A stretch of 64,000 nt of DNA from Metallosphaera tengchongensis (GCF_013343295.1 NZ_CP049074.1:1841501-1905500), one strand, 5' to 3'; counted from the stretch's first letter, positions 38,649 to 48,604 are shown. A program made the numbers and translations. Notes: generated by a model not told the origin, from the sequence alone.

Positions 38649-39614
38649 TCAACCGGTAATGAGCTGGTACCCCGATACCTTACTCTCCTCAAGTAAAATA
38701 AGGGCAGCGTGCAATATCCCCCGACTGAACTCACTACCAGGGTTTATGATCACGGTTCTCCCTACCTTATCAAATCCCCTAGACTCATGAATGTGGCCAT
38801 GGAGTCCTAACATGGGTTGATACCTGTGAATTACTCTCCTCACGGCACTTGATCCGACATGGGTCAGGACCACGTCCATTCCTTTAACCACAGGCTTAAG
38901 CTCACCGTTCAACATCGGTGCGTTATCCAATGAGGTTCCATAGGGAGGAGCATGAAGGTTGAATATTGCCCTCTCCACGTTCCCTAATTTTTCTACCTCC
39001 TTTACTAGGGTACTCTCAATCTGTTCCTCAGTTAGTTCCCTCGGTGTCTTCCACGGTGTGGGGTTAACGTATCCTAAGGAAATCATCTCGCTTCCCCCTA
39101 ACTCTATTATGTTTCCCTCACACCTCCTCATGGTCTCCGTCTCTCCCATTACTTGGAAGAGGAACTCAGGATCGTCGTTTCCAAGGTTGACGTAGAGCGG
39201 TATCTTTTTCCCGAGCTTTTCTTCAGCTATTTCGCTCCACCTCCTTAAGGAATCCTTCATGAGCTCATCGAAGAGGGCCCTCTGTTTTCTCTTGTCAGAG
39301 GCTACTTCCTCATATTCCTTTTGGGACATCACTGAGTAATAGGTACCGGACTTCCTAAACTCCTCGATAGCCCTGTTTAAGTTATGTATTTCCTTCCCGT
39401 TCAAGAGATATGTCTCTCCCCTATGGACTATGGGTACAAGGTTCTTCCCCGCAATGTCGCCACCTATAATCAGTGCATCCACACCGTACATTTGGCCAGC
39501 GTTCAAGAATTTTCTAAAGGCTGTCTCTGACCCATGTATATCTGAGGTGAAGAGGATTTTGGTTTTCCTTCCCCCTACGCTTTCGTTGTTGTTCCTCCTT
39601 CTGAAGAGTCCCAT
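38649..39614 (-). CDS. Metallophosphoesterase (calcineurin-like), paralog 1
   Basis: 321 residues. Metal-binding motifs in order: FTSDIHGSE (about 23-31), IIGGDIAGK (about 50-58), NLGNDDPEF (about 145-153), NLHAPPYGTS and LHGHIHESRGF with PGSEFSRG. These give the Asp-x-His, Gly-Asp, Gly-Asn-Asp, and Gly-His-x-His set of the superfamily. It likely hydrolyses a phosphoester in the cytosol; the substrate is unknown. A paralog lies 1.9 kb upstream on the same strand, separated by an aminotransferase gene. Confidence 0.85.
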   Translation of the reverse strand: MGLFRRRNNNESVGGRKTKILFTSDIHGSETAFRKFLNAGQMYGVDALIIGGDIAGKNLVPIVHRGETYLLNGKEIHNLNRAIEEFRKSGTYYSVMSQKEYEEVASDKRKQRALFDELMKDSLRRWSEIAEEKLGKKIPLYVNLGNDDPEFLFQVMGETETMRRCEGNIIELGGSEMISLGYVNPTPWKTPRELTEEQIESTLVKEVEKLGNVERAIFNLHAPPYGTSLDNAPMLNGELKPVVKGMDVVLTHVGSSAVRRVIHRYQPMLGLHGHIHESRGFDKVGRTVIINPGSEFSRGILHAALILLEESKVSGYQLITG

Positions 39615-39783
39615 AGCATATGAAGCTGTATATGGCTTTTAAATATTCTCTTTTTCTTTTTAAAAAATTAGCTAATATTACGTGAAGATACCAGTATAGT
39701 TTTGAAGTATTTTAATCTATTACGGTCTATAACTAAAAAGGTTATAGAAACTCTCCGTATCCCAAAACCCTAGACAATTGATA

Positions 39784-39826
39784 GAAGAACGGCAAATCTC
39801 GCCCTTTAGTGCTGGGAGGAGATCAG
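39784..39826 (+). repeat. TnpB-element end hairpin, solo copy
   Basis: GAAGAACGGCAAATCTCGCC, then CTTTAGTGCTGGGAGGAGATCAG. One stem arm is mutated, but layout and the GATCAG end match the family. Confidence 0.65.
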
Positions 39827-39916
39827 CTGAAGACATGAGGATATGACAAAATGAGGCGGAAATTTCCCTTTCAAGTATAGGGTCGGAGATCAAATCTCCA
39901 TGTTAAGGTGCTAATC

Positions 39917-41020
39917 CTATCTCCTCTCCCTAAGCAATTGTCCAAGTATCTTTACACCTTCCTTAACCTCCTGTTCACTGGAGTAACTAAAACTCAGTCT
40001 GAAGGAGTTTCTTCCACTTTCCTCCGAGTAAAAGAAAAGCTCTCCAGGCATTACCCTAACCCCCCTCTTGGCTGACTCTGTCACAAGTGCGTTGGAGATA
40101 ATTCCCTCTCCCCTACATAGGGTGAAAAACCCTCCCCTGGAGAAAGTGCACCCCACTGAGGATGGGAAAAACTCTTCAATACTTTGCATCATTAAGTCCC
40201 TCTTCCTCCTGTAGAGCGACCTAGAACTCTCAAGTAATTGCTCAATTATCCCCTTCTTCAGCATCTCCCCTACTATAAGCTGATCCAAGGTAGAAACCTG
40301 ATGGTTTACCTCTCTCTTCAGCCTCCTGAACTTTTCTATCTCCTCTCCCTCGTAAGCTATGAAACCTACTCTTAGTCCAGGAGACAAGATTTTGCTGAAG
40401 CTAGAAATGTATATTACTCTCTCCTCGGAGTCCAGGGACTTCAGGGTCGATTGTGGTGGGCTATCGTAGGTAAACACCCCATAAATGTCATCCTCGACTA
40501 TCTTAAAGTCGAAATCCTGCGCCAGCTCCATGAGGTACTTCTTTCTCTCTAGGCTCATGACCCACCCAGTGGGATTGTGGACGGGTATAACGTAAAAGTA
40601 CTTCACTGGGTCCGCCCACATCTTCAGTGCCTTCAGTCTCCTTTCCATTATGTGAAGCATCGGTCCTTGCTCGTCCCAAGGGATGGGATACGCCCTAATT
40701 CCCCTATAACTTAAGGTAGATATGAACCCCTGGAATGTTGGCTCTTCAGAGGAGACCGTATTGGGAGAGAAGAGTTCAGAAACTAGGAATATGGCTTCCT
40801 TTGCACCATTGGTAAGGAGAACGTCATCGTATTCAGCCTTTATCCCTCTCTCCATGAGAAATTGAGCTATCCTCCCTCTCACATCTGAATCTCCTGAGGT
40901 CTCAGAATAGTCGAGGGCCTCTCTCCCTCTCCTGACGAGAATTTCGTCGACAAGCCTCCCCATATCTTCTAGGGGAACCGTCCTGGGATCAGGAGAGCCC
41001 GAAGCGAGGTTTATTGGCAT
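39917..41020 (-). CDS. PLP-dependent aminotransferase (class I/II)
   Basis: 367 residues, fold type I. PLP lysine is Lys210 in YISSFSKILSPGLRVG; substrate and cofactor motifs include TNGAKEAIFL (70-79), HNPTGW (148-153) and the C-terminal Arg in NSFRLSFSY. It resembles the archaeal LysN/2-aminoadipate and broad aromatic/branched aminotransferases. The exact amino acid cannot be told. It sits between two metallophosphoesterase paralogs on the same strand but with gaps of 300-480 bases, so a shared operon is unlikely. Confidence 0.82.
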   Translation of the reverse strand: MPINLASGSPDPRTVPLEDMGRLVDEILVRRGREALDYSETSGDSDVRGRIAQFLMERGIKAEYDDVLLTNGAKEAIFLVSELFSPNTVSSEEPTFQGFISTLSYRGIRAYPIPWDEQGPMLHIMERRLKALKMWADPVKYFYVIPVHNPTGWVMSLERKKYLMELAQDFDFKIVEDDIYGVFTYDSPPQSTLKSLDSEERVIYISSFSKILSPGLRVGFIAYEGEEIEKFRRLKREVNHQVSTLDQLIVGEMLKKGIIEQLLESSRSLYRRKRDLMMQSIEEFFPSSVGCTFSRGGFFTLCRGEGIISNALVTESAKRGVRVMPGELFFYSEESGRNSFRLSFSYSSEQEVKEGVKILGQLLRERR

Positions 41021-41230
41021 ATATGATTTAATAGAATTCTGTTTAAGTTCTTTTATACTCCTAGGAATGATACCTTTAAATTTTCATTACTTTTTATCGT
41101 TCCACATAGAAGAGTCAAAATGTTTCTTGGTTTATCTAGATTTCTTTTCGGGATGTGGGTAAATATGAACAATTTTCATAGCTCTAGGCTTCTCCCCTTA
41201 TTTACTGATCAAACTTGAAGGATGATAAAA

Positions 41231-41271
41231 AGAACGTCAAACCTCGCCCTTTAGGGCAGGGAGGAGGTCAG
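41231..41271 (+). repeat. TnpB-element end hairpin, solo consensus copy
   Basis: AGAACGTCAAACCTCGCCCT then TTAGGGCAGGGAGGAGGTCAG. It is one of the best-preserved right-end copies, yet no transposase remnant lies within 500 bases. Confidence 0.75.
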
Positions 41272-41503
41272 TCGCCAAGAGAATATGTATCCTCAATAAG
41301 TTTCTTTGGGAGGGTGCTAATTAAATTATTCCTACGGTAAAGTTCAACCTCAATAACTACATGTGCAGTCCAACGTTAAGTTTAGCTTAGCTGCAACGGT
41401 ACATTCCGAGCTTAGAATGAACTTCTTGCGGGTCGATTACCCCCATAGGGTCTTCTGGGGTTGAAGCGAACCTCAATGTGAAATACGTCTAAGGAAAACA
41501 ACT

Positions 41504-42418
41504 TTACCCAGTAATTAGATCCAATGTCCTTACCTTGTATGTCTTGATAAGCCCTTTCTCCAATTGTCTCTCCAACACAAGCAAGGCACCCCTAAACACA
41601 CCCTCGTAATATTGACTTCCAGGGTTAATCAGTTTAGTATCTCCAATCTTGTCAATCCCCCAGGACTCGTGGACGTGGCCGTGGAGTCCCACCAGTGGAC
41701 TGAACTTCTCAATGAGCTCCCTTACCGAGGCAGAACCAACGTGCTCCCTACCCCTTTTAGTTTTGGCCATATCTAACTTCGTATTGATTGGTGGGGCATG
41801 TACGTTTAGGATAGTCTCCCTAGGGTTTACCTTCTCTAGAAGACCTTCTAGCCTCATGTAAATAGTGGATTCTGGTGACTCCCTGTAGGTGTTGAAGGGT
41901 GTGGGATTCACGTAACCTGTACTCACCAGGTTGATGTCGTCGATCTCTACGACCTTTCCTTCAGTGAGATCAATACCCCTTTCCCTTAGCCACGGATCTA
42001 TCTCCAAGGGATCATCATTACCTAAATTCCAATGAACCTTTAATTGGGCATCCCTAAGCTTCTCCTCCTGAATCTTGAGCCACCTCTCAGCTTGCCACTC
42101 TATTCGTTCAAGGATGATCTTTTTCATAACCTCCCTGTTTCCAAGTTCCTCAGCCTCTCTTTGCTCTACCACAATCGGTAACTTTCCGCTAATAAGGGAC
42201 TCCTCTTCGATTGTCTTCCAGTTAACCTCCTTGTTCTCAAGGAAATATTTACCGGTCTCGTTCCTCCTAAAGATAATTAGGAAGTCCTTTGAGAACATGT
42301 CCCCCCCGAATATTAAGTGGTCCACGTTGAACATTTTTGCAGCGTTAAATGCCTTCTTGAAAACTCTTTCAGATCCGTGGATATCTGAGGTAAACAGTAT
42401 CTTGATTTCGTGGGGCAT
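41504..42418 (-). CDS. Metallophosphoesterase (calcineurin-like), paralog 2
   Basis: 304 residues from the ATG at 42416-42418; the frame is open 51 codons further upstream, but CTTATATAC centred about 26 bases before this ATG and alignment with the paralog favour it. Motifs: FTSDIHGSE, IFGGDMFSK, NLGNDDPLE, NVHAPPINT, LHGHVHESWGI and NPGSQYYEG. Same metal-site set as paralog 1. Probably arose by an ancient duplication. Substrate unknown. Confidence 0.83.
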   Translation of the reverse strand: MPHEIKILFTSDIHGSERVFKKAFNAAKMFNVDHLIFGGDMFSKDFLIIFRRNETGKYFLENKEVNWKTIEEESLISGKLPIVVEQREAEELGNREVMKKIILERIEWQAERWLKIQEEKLRDAQLKVHWNLGNDDPLEIDPWLRERGIDLTEGKVVEIDDINLVSTGYVNPTPFNTYRESPESTIYMRLEGLLEKVNPRETILNVHAPPINTKLDMAKTKRGREHVGSASVRELIEKFSPLVGLHGHVHESWGIDKIGDTKLINPGSQYYEGVFRGALLVLERQLEKGLIKTYKVRTLDLITG

Positions 42419-42618
42419 AATCTCAGAATTATTCAACATGTATATAAGCTTTCTGAGCATTCCCTTAAAAAAATTGAAAATATAATGGAGAATATCTGGG
42501 GGTACTGATAAATATTTATCAAAATAGGGGGTTGTTATTAAAATAGTGGATAATCGTACGGTGAAGATCAAAGCTAATTGTGCTCACGCATTTGACCTTC
42601 AAGCTAATTCTCAGCTGC

Positions 42619-42652
42619 GGACTCCCTCACGCCATAAATGGCGAGGCTTACC
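42619..42652 (-). repeat. TnpB-element end hairpin, diverged copy
   Basis: On the minus strand: AAGCCTCGCCATTTATGGCG then TGAGGGAGTCC. The stem is kept by compensating changes in both arms (GCCAT/ATGGC). Confidence 0.55.
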
Positions 42653-42713
42653 TCACTTTGTAAAAAGTGCACTTGGGACGCTAGCCCATCACTTGAAATA
42701 GTTATAACTTATC

Positions 42714-43838
42714 TCAGCTTTTGATCAGGGGCAGGGTCATACACCTAGGTCCGCTCCTCTCTCCTCCTTCCTTTATTATTTCGTTCCCCTTGAAGGTTAT
42801 AACCTTGATCCCTGCTTCTTCCACTAAAGAGTTAGTAATCCTGTTGTGGTCGTAGGCTATTATCTTGCCCTTGTCCACAACTATGACGTTACTTGCGAGA
42901 AGCCAGTGTTCCCTCTCCTCGTCGTAGTACTCACCGTTCCCTATGTTTACCACCCTGAGGTCAGGGGTCAAGTACTCCCTTAACACTTCCTTCAGGGGTC
43001 TGGGATCCTTCTCGACTTCTCTCCCCTTGTAGATGTAAACCTTCGACCTGTCCAGGAGAGACTTATAATAGATGATCACATCCTTATCTGGAATACCCAT
43101 GACCGTATCCAGATGTCCTATGCCCTTATTGGGACTTAACTCTGGGGTTTCCAGCTTTACTAGGATGGCCTCATCTATCTCACCTATTTCCCTCAATTTC
43201 GGTAGGGCATAACTCAATCCAATAGCGCTACTCCTAGTACCAAAGCCCATTAGTAGTCTTCCCTCCAATGGGAAGAAGTCCCCTCCTTCGAAGAATCCAG
43301 CCTTAACTTCCAAAACGTTCTCAGGTCTCAGGATCTTAGAGAAGACTTCCGGTTCCATCTTCCTGGACTCCCACCTCATCCTTCCCTTCACGTATGTCTT
43401 GCCAATGACCATCCCAGGATCCCTTGTGAACATAATGTTCACCAACGGCTTCAAACAGAACTCCTCGTCCTCTGGGAGTAATACTGTGCCAATACTCTTG
43501 GCCTCCGAGGCGGTAAGACCTGATATTAAAATGTCCGCTAAGGTTTCCTTGCTTAGGGACTCCAAGTCTATGGAACATTCGCTGTATTTCATGACCATAT
43601 CTTCTAGGTCTTCCCTTCCAAGCTTCATGACTTCTTCCCTTAGGTTTACCACTTCAGTCCCAACCTCCTTAAGCTTACTGACGAACTTGTCGTGCTCATC
43701 CTTCAGTTCCACAGGGTCCGGAATCTCAGAGTACTGAAGTTGGTATAGGGTTTTCGGTGATAACCTACTTTTTTCTTTCCCAGGAGTAGCCACAGCTACT
43801 TTTCTGAGCGGACTGTACTCCGCTTTTACGTTTAGCAT
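42714..43838 (-). CDS. arcA: Arginine deiminase-like amidino hydrolase
   Basis: 374 residues. Guanidino-modifying enzyme motifs: MFTRDPG (136-142), FFEGGDFF (182-189), GHLDTVMGI (241-249) and the nucleophile Cys366 in GPRCMTLPL, closely like the GGPRCMS end of ArcA. It likely hydrolyses arginine to citrulline and ammonia. Ornithine carbamoyltransferase and carbamate kinase are not adjacent, so it may serve ammonia release or arginine turnover and not a full ADI pathway. An APC permease is divergent 356 bases away and may supply the amino acid. Shorter than bacterial ArcA (about 410). Confidence 0.75.
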   Translation of the reverse strand: MLNVKAEYSPLRKVAVATPGKEKSRLSPKTLYQLQYSEIPDPVELKDEHDKFVSKLKEVGTEVVNLREEVMKLGREDLEDMVMKYSECSIDLESLSKETLADILISGLTASEAKSIGTVLLPEDEEFCLKPLVNIMFTRDPGMVIGKTYVKGRMRWESRKMEPEVFSKILRPENVLEVKAGFFEGGDFFPLEGRLLMGFGTRSSAIGLSYALPKLREIGEIDEAILVKLETPELSPNKGIGHLDTVMGIPDKDVIIYYKSLLDRSKVYIYKGREVEKDPRPLKEVLREYLTPDLRVVNIGNGEYYDEEREHWLLASNVIVVDKGKIIAYDHNRITNSLVEEAGIKVITFKGNEIIKEGGERSGPRCMTLPLIKS

Positions 43839-44193
43839 GGATTGTCACTCAGTACCTTCCCTAATATAAATTCTGATTAAGTGTTTGAATAATTACATAA
43901 TTTTCTAGTCTATGAGGACCATTTATCTTAGATAATAATTATTTCTTAACGTAAAGTTCTAGATAATTATCAACGTATTTCAGGGCATTTTATAATTAGA
44001 TATTCTTGATCAAATCTAGGTCTGATCCGGGTTGAAAAGGGGAGGGTCTGAGGTATCATTAAAAGGTTTTAATGTTCTAATTAGGGAAATTCCCTGCTCT
44101 TGATATGAGTGTTTATTTTCTTACTTTAAGAATTGGAAAGTTAAGATGATAATTATGATAAAACATTTATGAAACCTCCGTGCACAAACGTCC
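43839..44193. promoter_or_regulatory. Divergent promoter region, arcA / APC permease
   Basis: About 355 A/T-rich bases between divergent genes. Multiple TATA-like stretches occur, but none could be singled out for either gene. No ORF was seen. Confidence 0.4.
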
Positions 44194-45771
44194 ATGGCTA
44201 AAGATAAAGGTAAAACCGGAAAAAACCAGATCGGTTTTCCGTCCTCCCCTCTTTTTGCCAGGGAGTCATCAGGCCTCGTGAGGGAGATCAATTGGATAAC
44301 GGCTATGTTCATTAGCATGGGTTTCATAGCGTTCTACGTCTTACCAATATCCTACCTGTCTGGACTCTCCATATCCCCAAACGGGTTGGTTGTCATAGGG
44401 GCTCTGCTCAGCTGGATAGTTTTGCTCCCCCACGGTTACCTCTGGACTAAGATAAGCGAGAAGTATCAGAGGACAGCCGCCGATTACGTCTTCGCTAGCA
44501 GAGTCCTCCACCCTGCAGTTGGGGTTGGAACGGGTCTTGTATTTGGTATATCTCAGATGATATTTGACGCTGCCATCGTGTACGATGGAGTAGGGCAGTT
44601 ACAGACCGGATTCGCTGGAATGGCAGTGAACTTCGGAGGCGTGTTCTCGTCATTAGCCTCGTTCTTATCTGATCCCATCTCTGTTCTAACCATAGGGGCC
44701 TTGACTTTTACCGTTGTCATATTGATAAATATCTTTCTTCCCAAGTACACCAATCAGATAATGGGAGGAATTACTGTAGTCGCCTTACTAACGTTTGTTA
44801 TCACGGGAGTTCTTATGCACTTTGTTACTCCCTCCTCCATCACCTCATCAGGGGTCAGTTACGCTTCCGTTGTGAGCGCCAGCTCCTCGGCGACTCCTCT
44901 GTTCACTAATACGGTCTTGGCGACAATAGGTCTAATGGTGTTCACTGCGAGTTTCCTTCCGTTCGTTAATGGGGCTACATCTGTCGCTGGGGAGATCAGG
45001 GGCGGCAGTAGATCCTTCAAGCTTGGAGTCCTAGCTGCGTTGGTGGTATCTGGAGTTCTAATAACCTTCTTCATTTGGTCCTCCGTGAGCTCCCTGTCCT
45101 CAGCCTTCTTTGTAGGAGCTGGAGTGAAGGGGTATTCCAACCTCCTAAACCCTGTCTTCGATGTGGTTGTCTCATTTAGAAGTCTTCCACTAGACTTACT
45201 ATTGGTTGTAGGTTCATACTTCTGGTACTTAGCTATAATGTTTGCTGTGGCTCTATTCGTCTCCAGGTACTTCATGGCTGTGGCCTTTGATAAGGCGCTT
45301 CCCACCGTTGTGTCCTACGTAAGCGAGAGGTTCCACTCTCCGGTAGTGGCACACCTCATAGACGAGGTGATTACCATAGGTAGTCTGACCGTCATAACTG
45401 TGACTCCGCTGAGCTCGGCGTTCTTCTACGGTATGGACACTGCAGACGCGATGGCACTGTTGTTTGGGTTCGTGGTTGTGATCCTAGCTTCAGTCTTTGC
45501 CAATCTGAGTAGAGGGAACGAGCTACCGGGAAATAAGTACTTAATCTTAGGGGTCTCGGTTGCAGACCTGATCGTTATGAGCCTTTACGGATATTATTGG
45601 TTTGGTAACTCTACAGTTTATCTGGGAATAACGATGAACCCCATAACTTGGCTAATTGTTGCATCCCCCTTCATAGCTGGAATAGTAATATATTACGTAA
45701 TGCGGTGGTACAGGTTAAGGAAAGAGGGAGTAGACATAAAGTACTCCTTCAAGGAGATACCCCCGGAGTAA
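44194..45771 (+). CDS. APC superfamily amino acid permease
   Basis: 525 residues, about twelve membrane helices, with a soluble basic N-terminus (AKDKGKTGKNQIG). APC features include the GFIAFYVLPISYLSG first helix region and FLPFVNGATSVAGEIRGGSR near the middle, typical of the family's TM6-7 loop. It probably imports an amino acid with protons. Arginine is a guess from the divergent deiminase gene. Substrate is not readable from sequence. Confidence 0.8.
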   Translation: MAKDKGKTGKNQIGFPSSPLFARESSGLVREINWITAMFISMGFIAFYVLPISYLSGLSISPNGLVVIGALLSWIVLLPHGYLWTKISEKYQRTAADYVFASRVLHPAVGVGTGLVFGISQMIFDAAIVYDGVGQLQTGFAGMAVNFGGVFSSLASFLSDPISVLTIGALTFTVVILINIFLPKYTNQIMGGITVVALLTFVITGVLMHFVTPSSITSSGVSYASVVSASSSATPLFTNTVLATIGLMVFTASFLPFVNGATSVAGEIRGGSRSFKLGVLAALVVSGVLITFFIWSSVSSLSSAFFVGAGVKGYSNLLNPVFDVVVSFRSLPLDLLLVVGSYFWYLAIMFAVALFVSRYFMAVAFDKALPTVVSYVSERFHSPVVAHLIDEVITIGSLTVITVTPLSSAFFYGMDTADAMALLFGFVVVILASVFANLSRGNELPGNKYLILGVSVADLIVMSLYGYYWFGNSTVYLGITMNPITWLIVASPFIAGIVIYYVMRWYRLRKEGVDIKYSFKEIPPE

Positions 45772-45816
45772 TACTCTCCTTGGTCATGGTAAAGTTAAGG
45801 TGGTTGTCCCACTTCA

Positions 45817-45855
45817 GCTAACCTCCTGCCGTCCTAAAGGAGGGTTCCACCGAGG
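45817..45855 (-). repeat. TnpB-element end hairpin, diverged copy
   Basis: On the minus strand: ACCCTCCTTTAGGACGGCAG then GAGGTTAGCTG. It follows the permease gene and precedes a TnpB remnant on the opposite strand. Confidence 0.5.
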
Positions 45856-46030
45856 TCCTGGGTGTCACTCTCCTTTAAGGGAGTTACTCGATTAGAAGAG
45901 ACTAAAAAGGAAAGAGGTTTTTTCCAACGTGCCTATAACTGTTGCTAACATGCTAATGCCCATGTCAATTTATGCTACCTTGTCCCCTTTAGGTGAGGCT
46001 AGCTGTACCTTGTCCCTCTCACCGTGAACT

Positions 46031-46500
46031 ATGAGGGATTCCTTCATGGGCTTACCGGACTTCTTTGTTGCAATTCTACCTACGTCAACCGGTATATGGA
46101 TGAGGAAGTTTGTAGATACCAGGCTATACAACGAGGTCAACTACGAGAGAAGAAGGTTCTTCCAACAGAAGGGAGCAGACTCCAAGGGTACTTGGGACAA
46201 GTACTATGAGGAGTATCAAGGAGATTGGAGTTGATTCACAAGCTGTACAAAATAACGATGAATCATGGTCTTTTTTCTAGTCACTAAAGCGAAGGGAAGA
46301 CCTACAACCCTTCATTTTTCACGATCGTCACCAGGTTACTGGAAATATGAGAGGGGGAAGAGGAAGCTAAGCCTAGTAGTTAAGCAAGACCGCTACGAAG
46401 TTGATGAGTAAAGACGCTCGCTAATCCTTAAGGACTGGAAGATGGAAATATCCCTTACAGATAGACTTAGTTGGTATGATACTCAAGGCAGACTATAGGT
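46031..46500 (+). pseudogene. TnpB remnant (N-terminal part, second subfamily)
   Basis: The first 67 codons include AILPTSTGIWMRKFVDTRLY and NEVNYERRRFFQQK, an N-terminal TnpB pattern, then DKYYEEYQ. After a stop the similarity continues in other frames (QNNDESW; LILKDWKMEI; RLSWYDTQGR). Several stops and frameshifts make it non-functional. No zinc ribbon remains. It resembles the remnants at 50410-50707 and 56307-57664, not the intact TnpB. Confidence 0.65.
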
Positions 46501-46527
46501 ACACATCAACGACAAGTTCCAGCTTTT

Positions 46528-46647
46528 TCTATTGTGCTCCATTTGAAAATAGCCCACGATGACGGTAAGTACTCTCCCCTCACGTATTGCGGGAGAAATT
46601 GGCTCCCGCTCCTCATGGTCTTTAGGTTGACCAAATGGGAGTGCCAT
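46528..46647 (-). pseudogene. TnpB N-terminal remnant, minus strand
   Basis: From an ATG at 46645-46647 the minus strand gives a short frame-shifted relative of the N-terminus in the other two remnants; the block GGCTCCCGCTCCTCATG (46590-46606 on plus) recurs at about 50672 (plus) and, on the minus strand, about 56348. It lies tail to tail with the plus-strand remnant. Confidence 0.5.
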
Positions 46648-46760
46648 AAACCATTGTTACGTCAAGGCATAAAACGCGACATTAAAAGGCGAGGTCTGCC
46701 CTCCTTTTATAAGCTCGATGTGGGATATCCTTTTAACTTTCTAGGTTATTATATTATAAT

Positions 46761-47150
46761 ATGAATGTTGGTCAATTAATAAGTAAAGATTTGGTAAGTC
46801 TTCCCTCTTCCTCAACCATGAGGGATGTAGCTAAAGCCATGAGGGACAACGACGTTAGTTCAGTGATCCTACTAGGGGAAGGAGGAGAGGTAACCATTGT
46901 GACTGAAAGGGACGTCACTAGGGCAGTCGCCGAGGGACTGGACTACTCAACACCAGCTAAGAAGTTGGGTAAAGGACCTGTAATCTCCATAGAAAAGAAC
47001 AGACCACTGATTGAGGCTCTAGAGTTAATGGGTGAAAAGAAGATAAGGCATCTCCTGGTCACGGACAGAGGGAAGCCGGTTGGTGTGGTCTCCATAAGGG
47101 AGGTCGCCAACACCCTTTCCCTCATGATGGTATCTGAAACGTCCTACTGA
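46761..47150 (+). CDS. CBS-domain pair protein
   Basis: 129 residues consisting of two CBS domains: VGQLISKDLVSLPSSSTMRD begins the first and KLGKGPVISIEKNRPLIEAL the second, each ending in an INxERDV/SIREV-like segment (VTERDVTRAV; VSIREVANTL). CBS pairs bind adenine nucleotides and act as energy or ligand sensors. No effector domain or clear partner. It starts with ATG after a very A/T-rich run (TTATTATATTATAAT). Confidence 0.85.
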   Translation: MNVGQLISKDLVSLPSSSTMRDVAKAMRDNDVSSVILLGEGGEVTIVTERDVTRAVAEGLDYSTPAKKLGKGPVISIEKNRPLIEALELMGEKKIRHLLVTDRGKPVGVVSIREVANTLSLMMVSETSY

Positions 47151-47264
47151 ACACAACGGAAGGGACGAGCCCTACCAGTCCAATGGCTCCCAAGACCTGG
47201 AAATCTTTACGAGTAGAAAACTGTTCTCGACCTGGGTCACGTGTTAGTGTCGATTTCAAGTTTA

Positions 47265-47653
47265 ATAGAAACAGTAAACCTCACTTTTCAAGGCTTGGTA
47301 AAGGTTCTAGGACATAAAACGCCGTAGTCAACAGTTTCCACGAGACCGTTCTGTCTACACAATCTGGGTTGTTTACGGCTTTATACACCTCAAAGAAGTC
47401 TTGCCCCAGGTGTGTGCCTGTAACCCCCAAAGGCTTGCAAGACACATAAACAGCCCAAGGTCTGCAAGTTCCCTCACCCTAGATGGGTCGAGGTCTCCCT
47501 TGGGGCGGAGGGGATGAGAGCGAATCACCCACCTGACTCCCGTGACAAGGGTTGAGGGTTGATATCAAGTATGAGACCCGATGAAACCCAAGCCCCTCTC
47601 AAATGAGACACGAATACCTAGATTGGTGGGTAGATCTCCCTTGGGGGAGTCAG
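47265..47653 (+). mobile_element. Small decayed element carrying 270-base repeat copy 2
   Basis: Left-end-like hairpin AAACCTCACTTTTCAAGGCT (47276-47295) and a right-end-like GATCTCCCTTGGGGGAGTCAG (to 47653) bracket copy 2 of the repeat. Total about 390 bases, no ORF, MITE-like in size. Confidence 0.45.
47330..47600 (+). repeat. About 270-base repeat, copy 2
   Basis: Nearly identical to copy 3 (only a handful of differences by eye). Starts AACAGTTTCCACGAGACCGT and ends near GATGAAACCCAAGCCCCTCT. Direct repeat with copy 3 around the DUF3800 gene. Confidence 0.85.
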
Positions 47654-47827
47654 TTTGGCGCAGTAAAGTTTAAATAATATGCAATCCTATACTTATTTAA
47701 ATCCGAGTGAGTGTTGGACGAGCGGCCGAGGGGAGCCCGGCCGTCATGACTCCAGAAATATTCTTGTTGACTAAACGACTTTTAGGAGTAACAATAATAA
47801 TTCGTACCTAATGTTAATAAAGGTACT

Positions 47828-48418
47828 GTGTCATACCTTTATGTGGACGAAGCCGGGGATTTAGCAGACGAGACGGCTTATTTCGTGATGGCTGGTGTCT
47901 TGTCGAGAAATAATAGTGATATTTCAAGGAAAAGAGATGAAGCAATTGAACTCGTAGGATCTAAGTATAAACCTGTTAGAAAGTTCCATTTTAGGGACGA
48001 TAATGATCTGGTGAAAAGGGAGTTTATAGGTGTTATAAAGGAGATGGACATAAAAGTTACATTACTTGTCATAAAGAAGTTCCGAAGGATAAGCCGGAAA
48101 GAGTGCTTTGAGGAACTGATAAAAAACGTTGAAATTCCTTCGAAAGGTACCCTCCATATATACGTCGACGACTATTTAACAAATCAAAAGTTGAGAAGAA
48201 ATACTGAAGAAGAGTTAAAGAGATCCTCTGCTAAAATCATCTCTGCTAAAGTAAAGGGCATTCCAGTCAAAGTAAGTTTTAAAAAGTCCCTGGCAGGTTT
48301 GGAAGTAGCGGATTATCTGGCCTCAATGACTTGGAGCTATTACGAGAGGGGGAAGTTCAAGGAGTACTTCGACATTATTGCAAACAAGATAACTATAAAA
48401 GAAATTGAAAAGAAATAA
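47828..48418 (+). CDS. DUF3800 protein (RNase H-like fold predicted)
   Basis: 196 residues from a GTG. LYVDEAGDLADETAYFVMAG at the N-terminus and KSLAGLEVADYLASMTW near 160 are the two DUF3800 hallmarks; IYVDDYL near 115 supplies another Asp pair. The family is predicted to be RNase H-like and occurs in mobile and defence settings; activity is not established. Base composition is visibly more A/T-rich than neighbours. It lies between direct repeats at 47330-47600 and 48605-48873, suggesting acquisition as a unit. Confidence 0.78.
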   Translation: MSYLYVDEAGDLADETAYFVMAGVLSRNNSDISRKRDEAIELVGSKYKPVRKFHFRDDNDLVKREFIGVIKEMDIKVTLLVIKKFRRISRKECFEELIKNVEIPSKGTLHIYVDDYLTNQKLRRNTEEELKRSSAKIISAKVKGIPVKVSFKKSLAGLEVADYLASMTWSYYERGKFKEYFDIIANKITIKEIEKK

Positions 48419-48604
48419 CTGGCCTGGTTTTTATTGTCGTAACAACCTTTTTCAGTAATTTGTTGGAAACACCTTGTCGAGGGGTCAGGATACCGAAAGA
48501 GATCCCCTATCTATAGGTGGGCAGATGCCCAAAATAACACTTAATTAGAACATTGTTGTTAAGCTTTAAAGCCCCTTCTCAGTTCACATATTAGGCTTTA
48601 ATAA

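Noticed and set aside
42419-42571. Longer start for the second metallophosphoesterase
   Set aside because: The extra 51 residues are hydrophobic and unlike the paralog, and they contain the probable TATA box for the shorter form.
47700-47750. tRNA-like segment (GAGCGGCCGAGGGGAGCCCGGC)
   Set aside because: G/C-rich with some pairing, but no anticodon arm or T-loop consensus could be placed.
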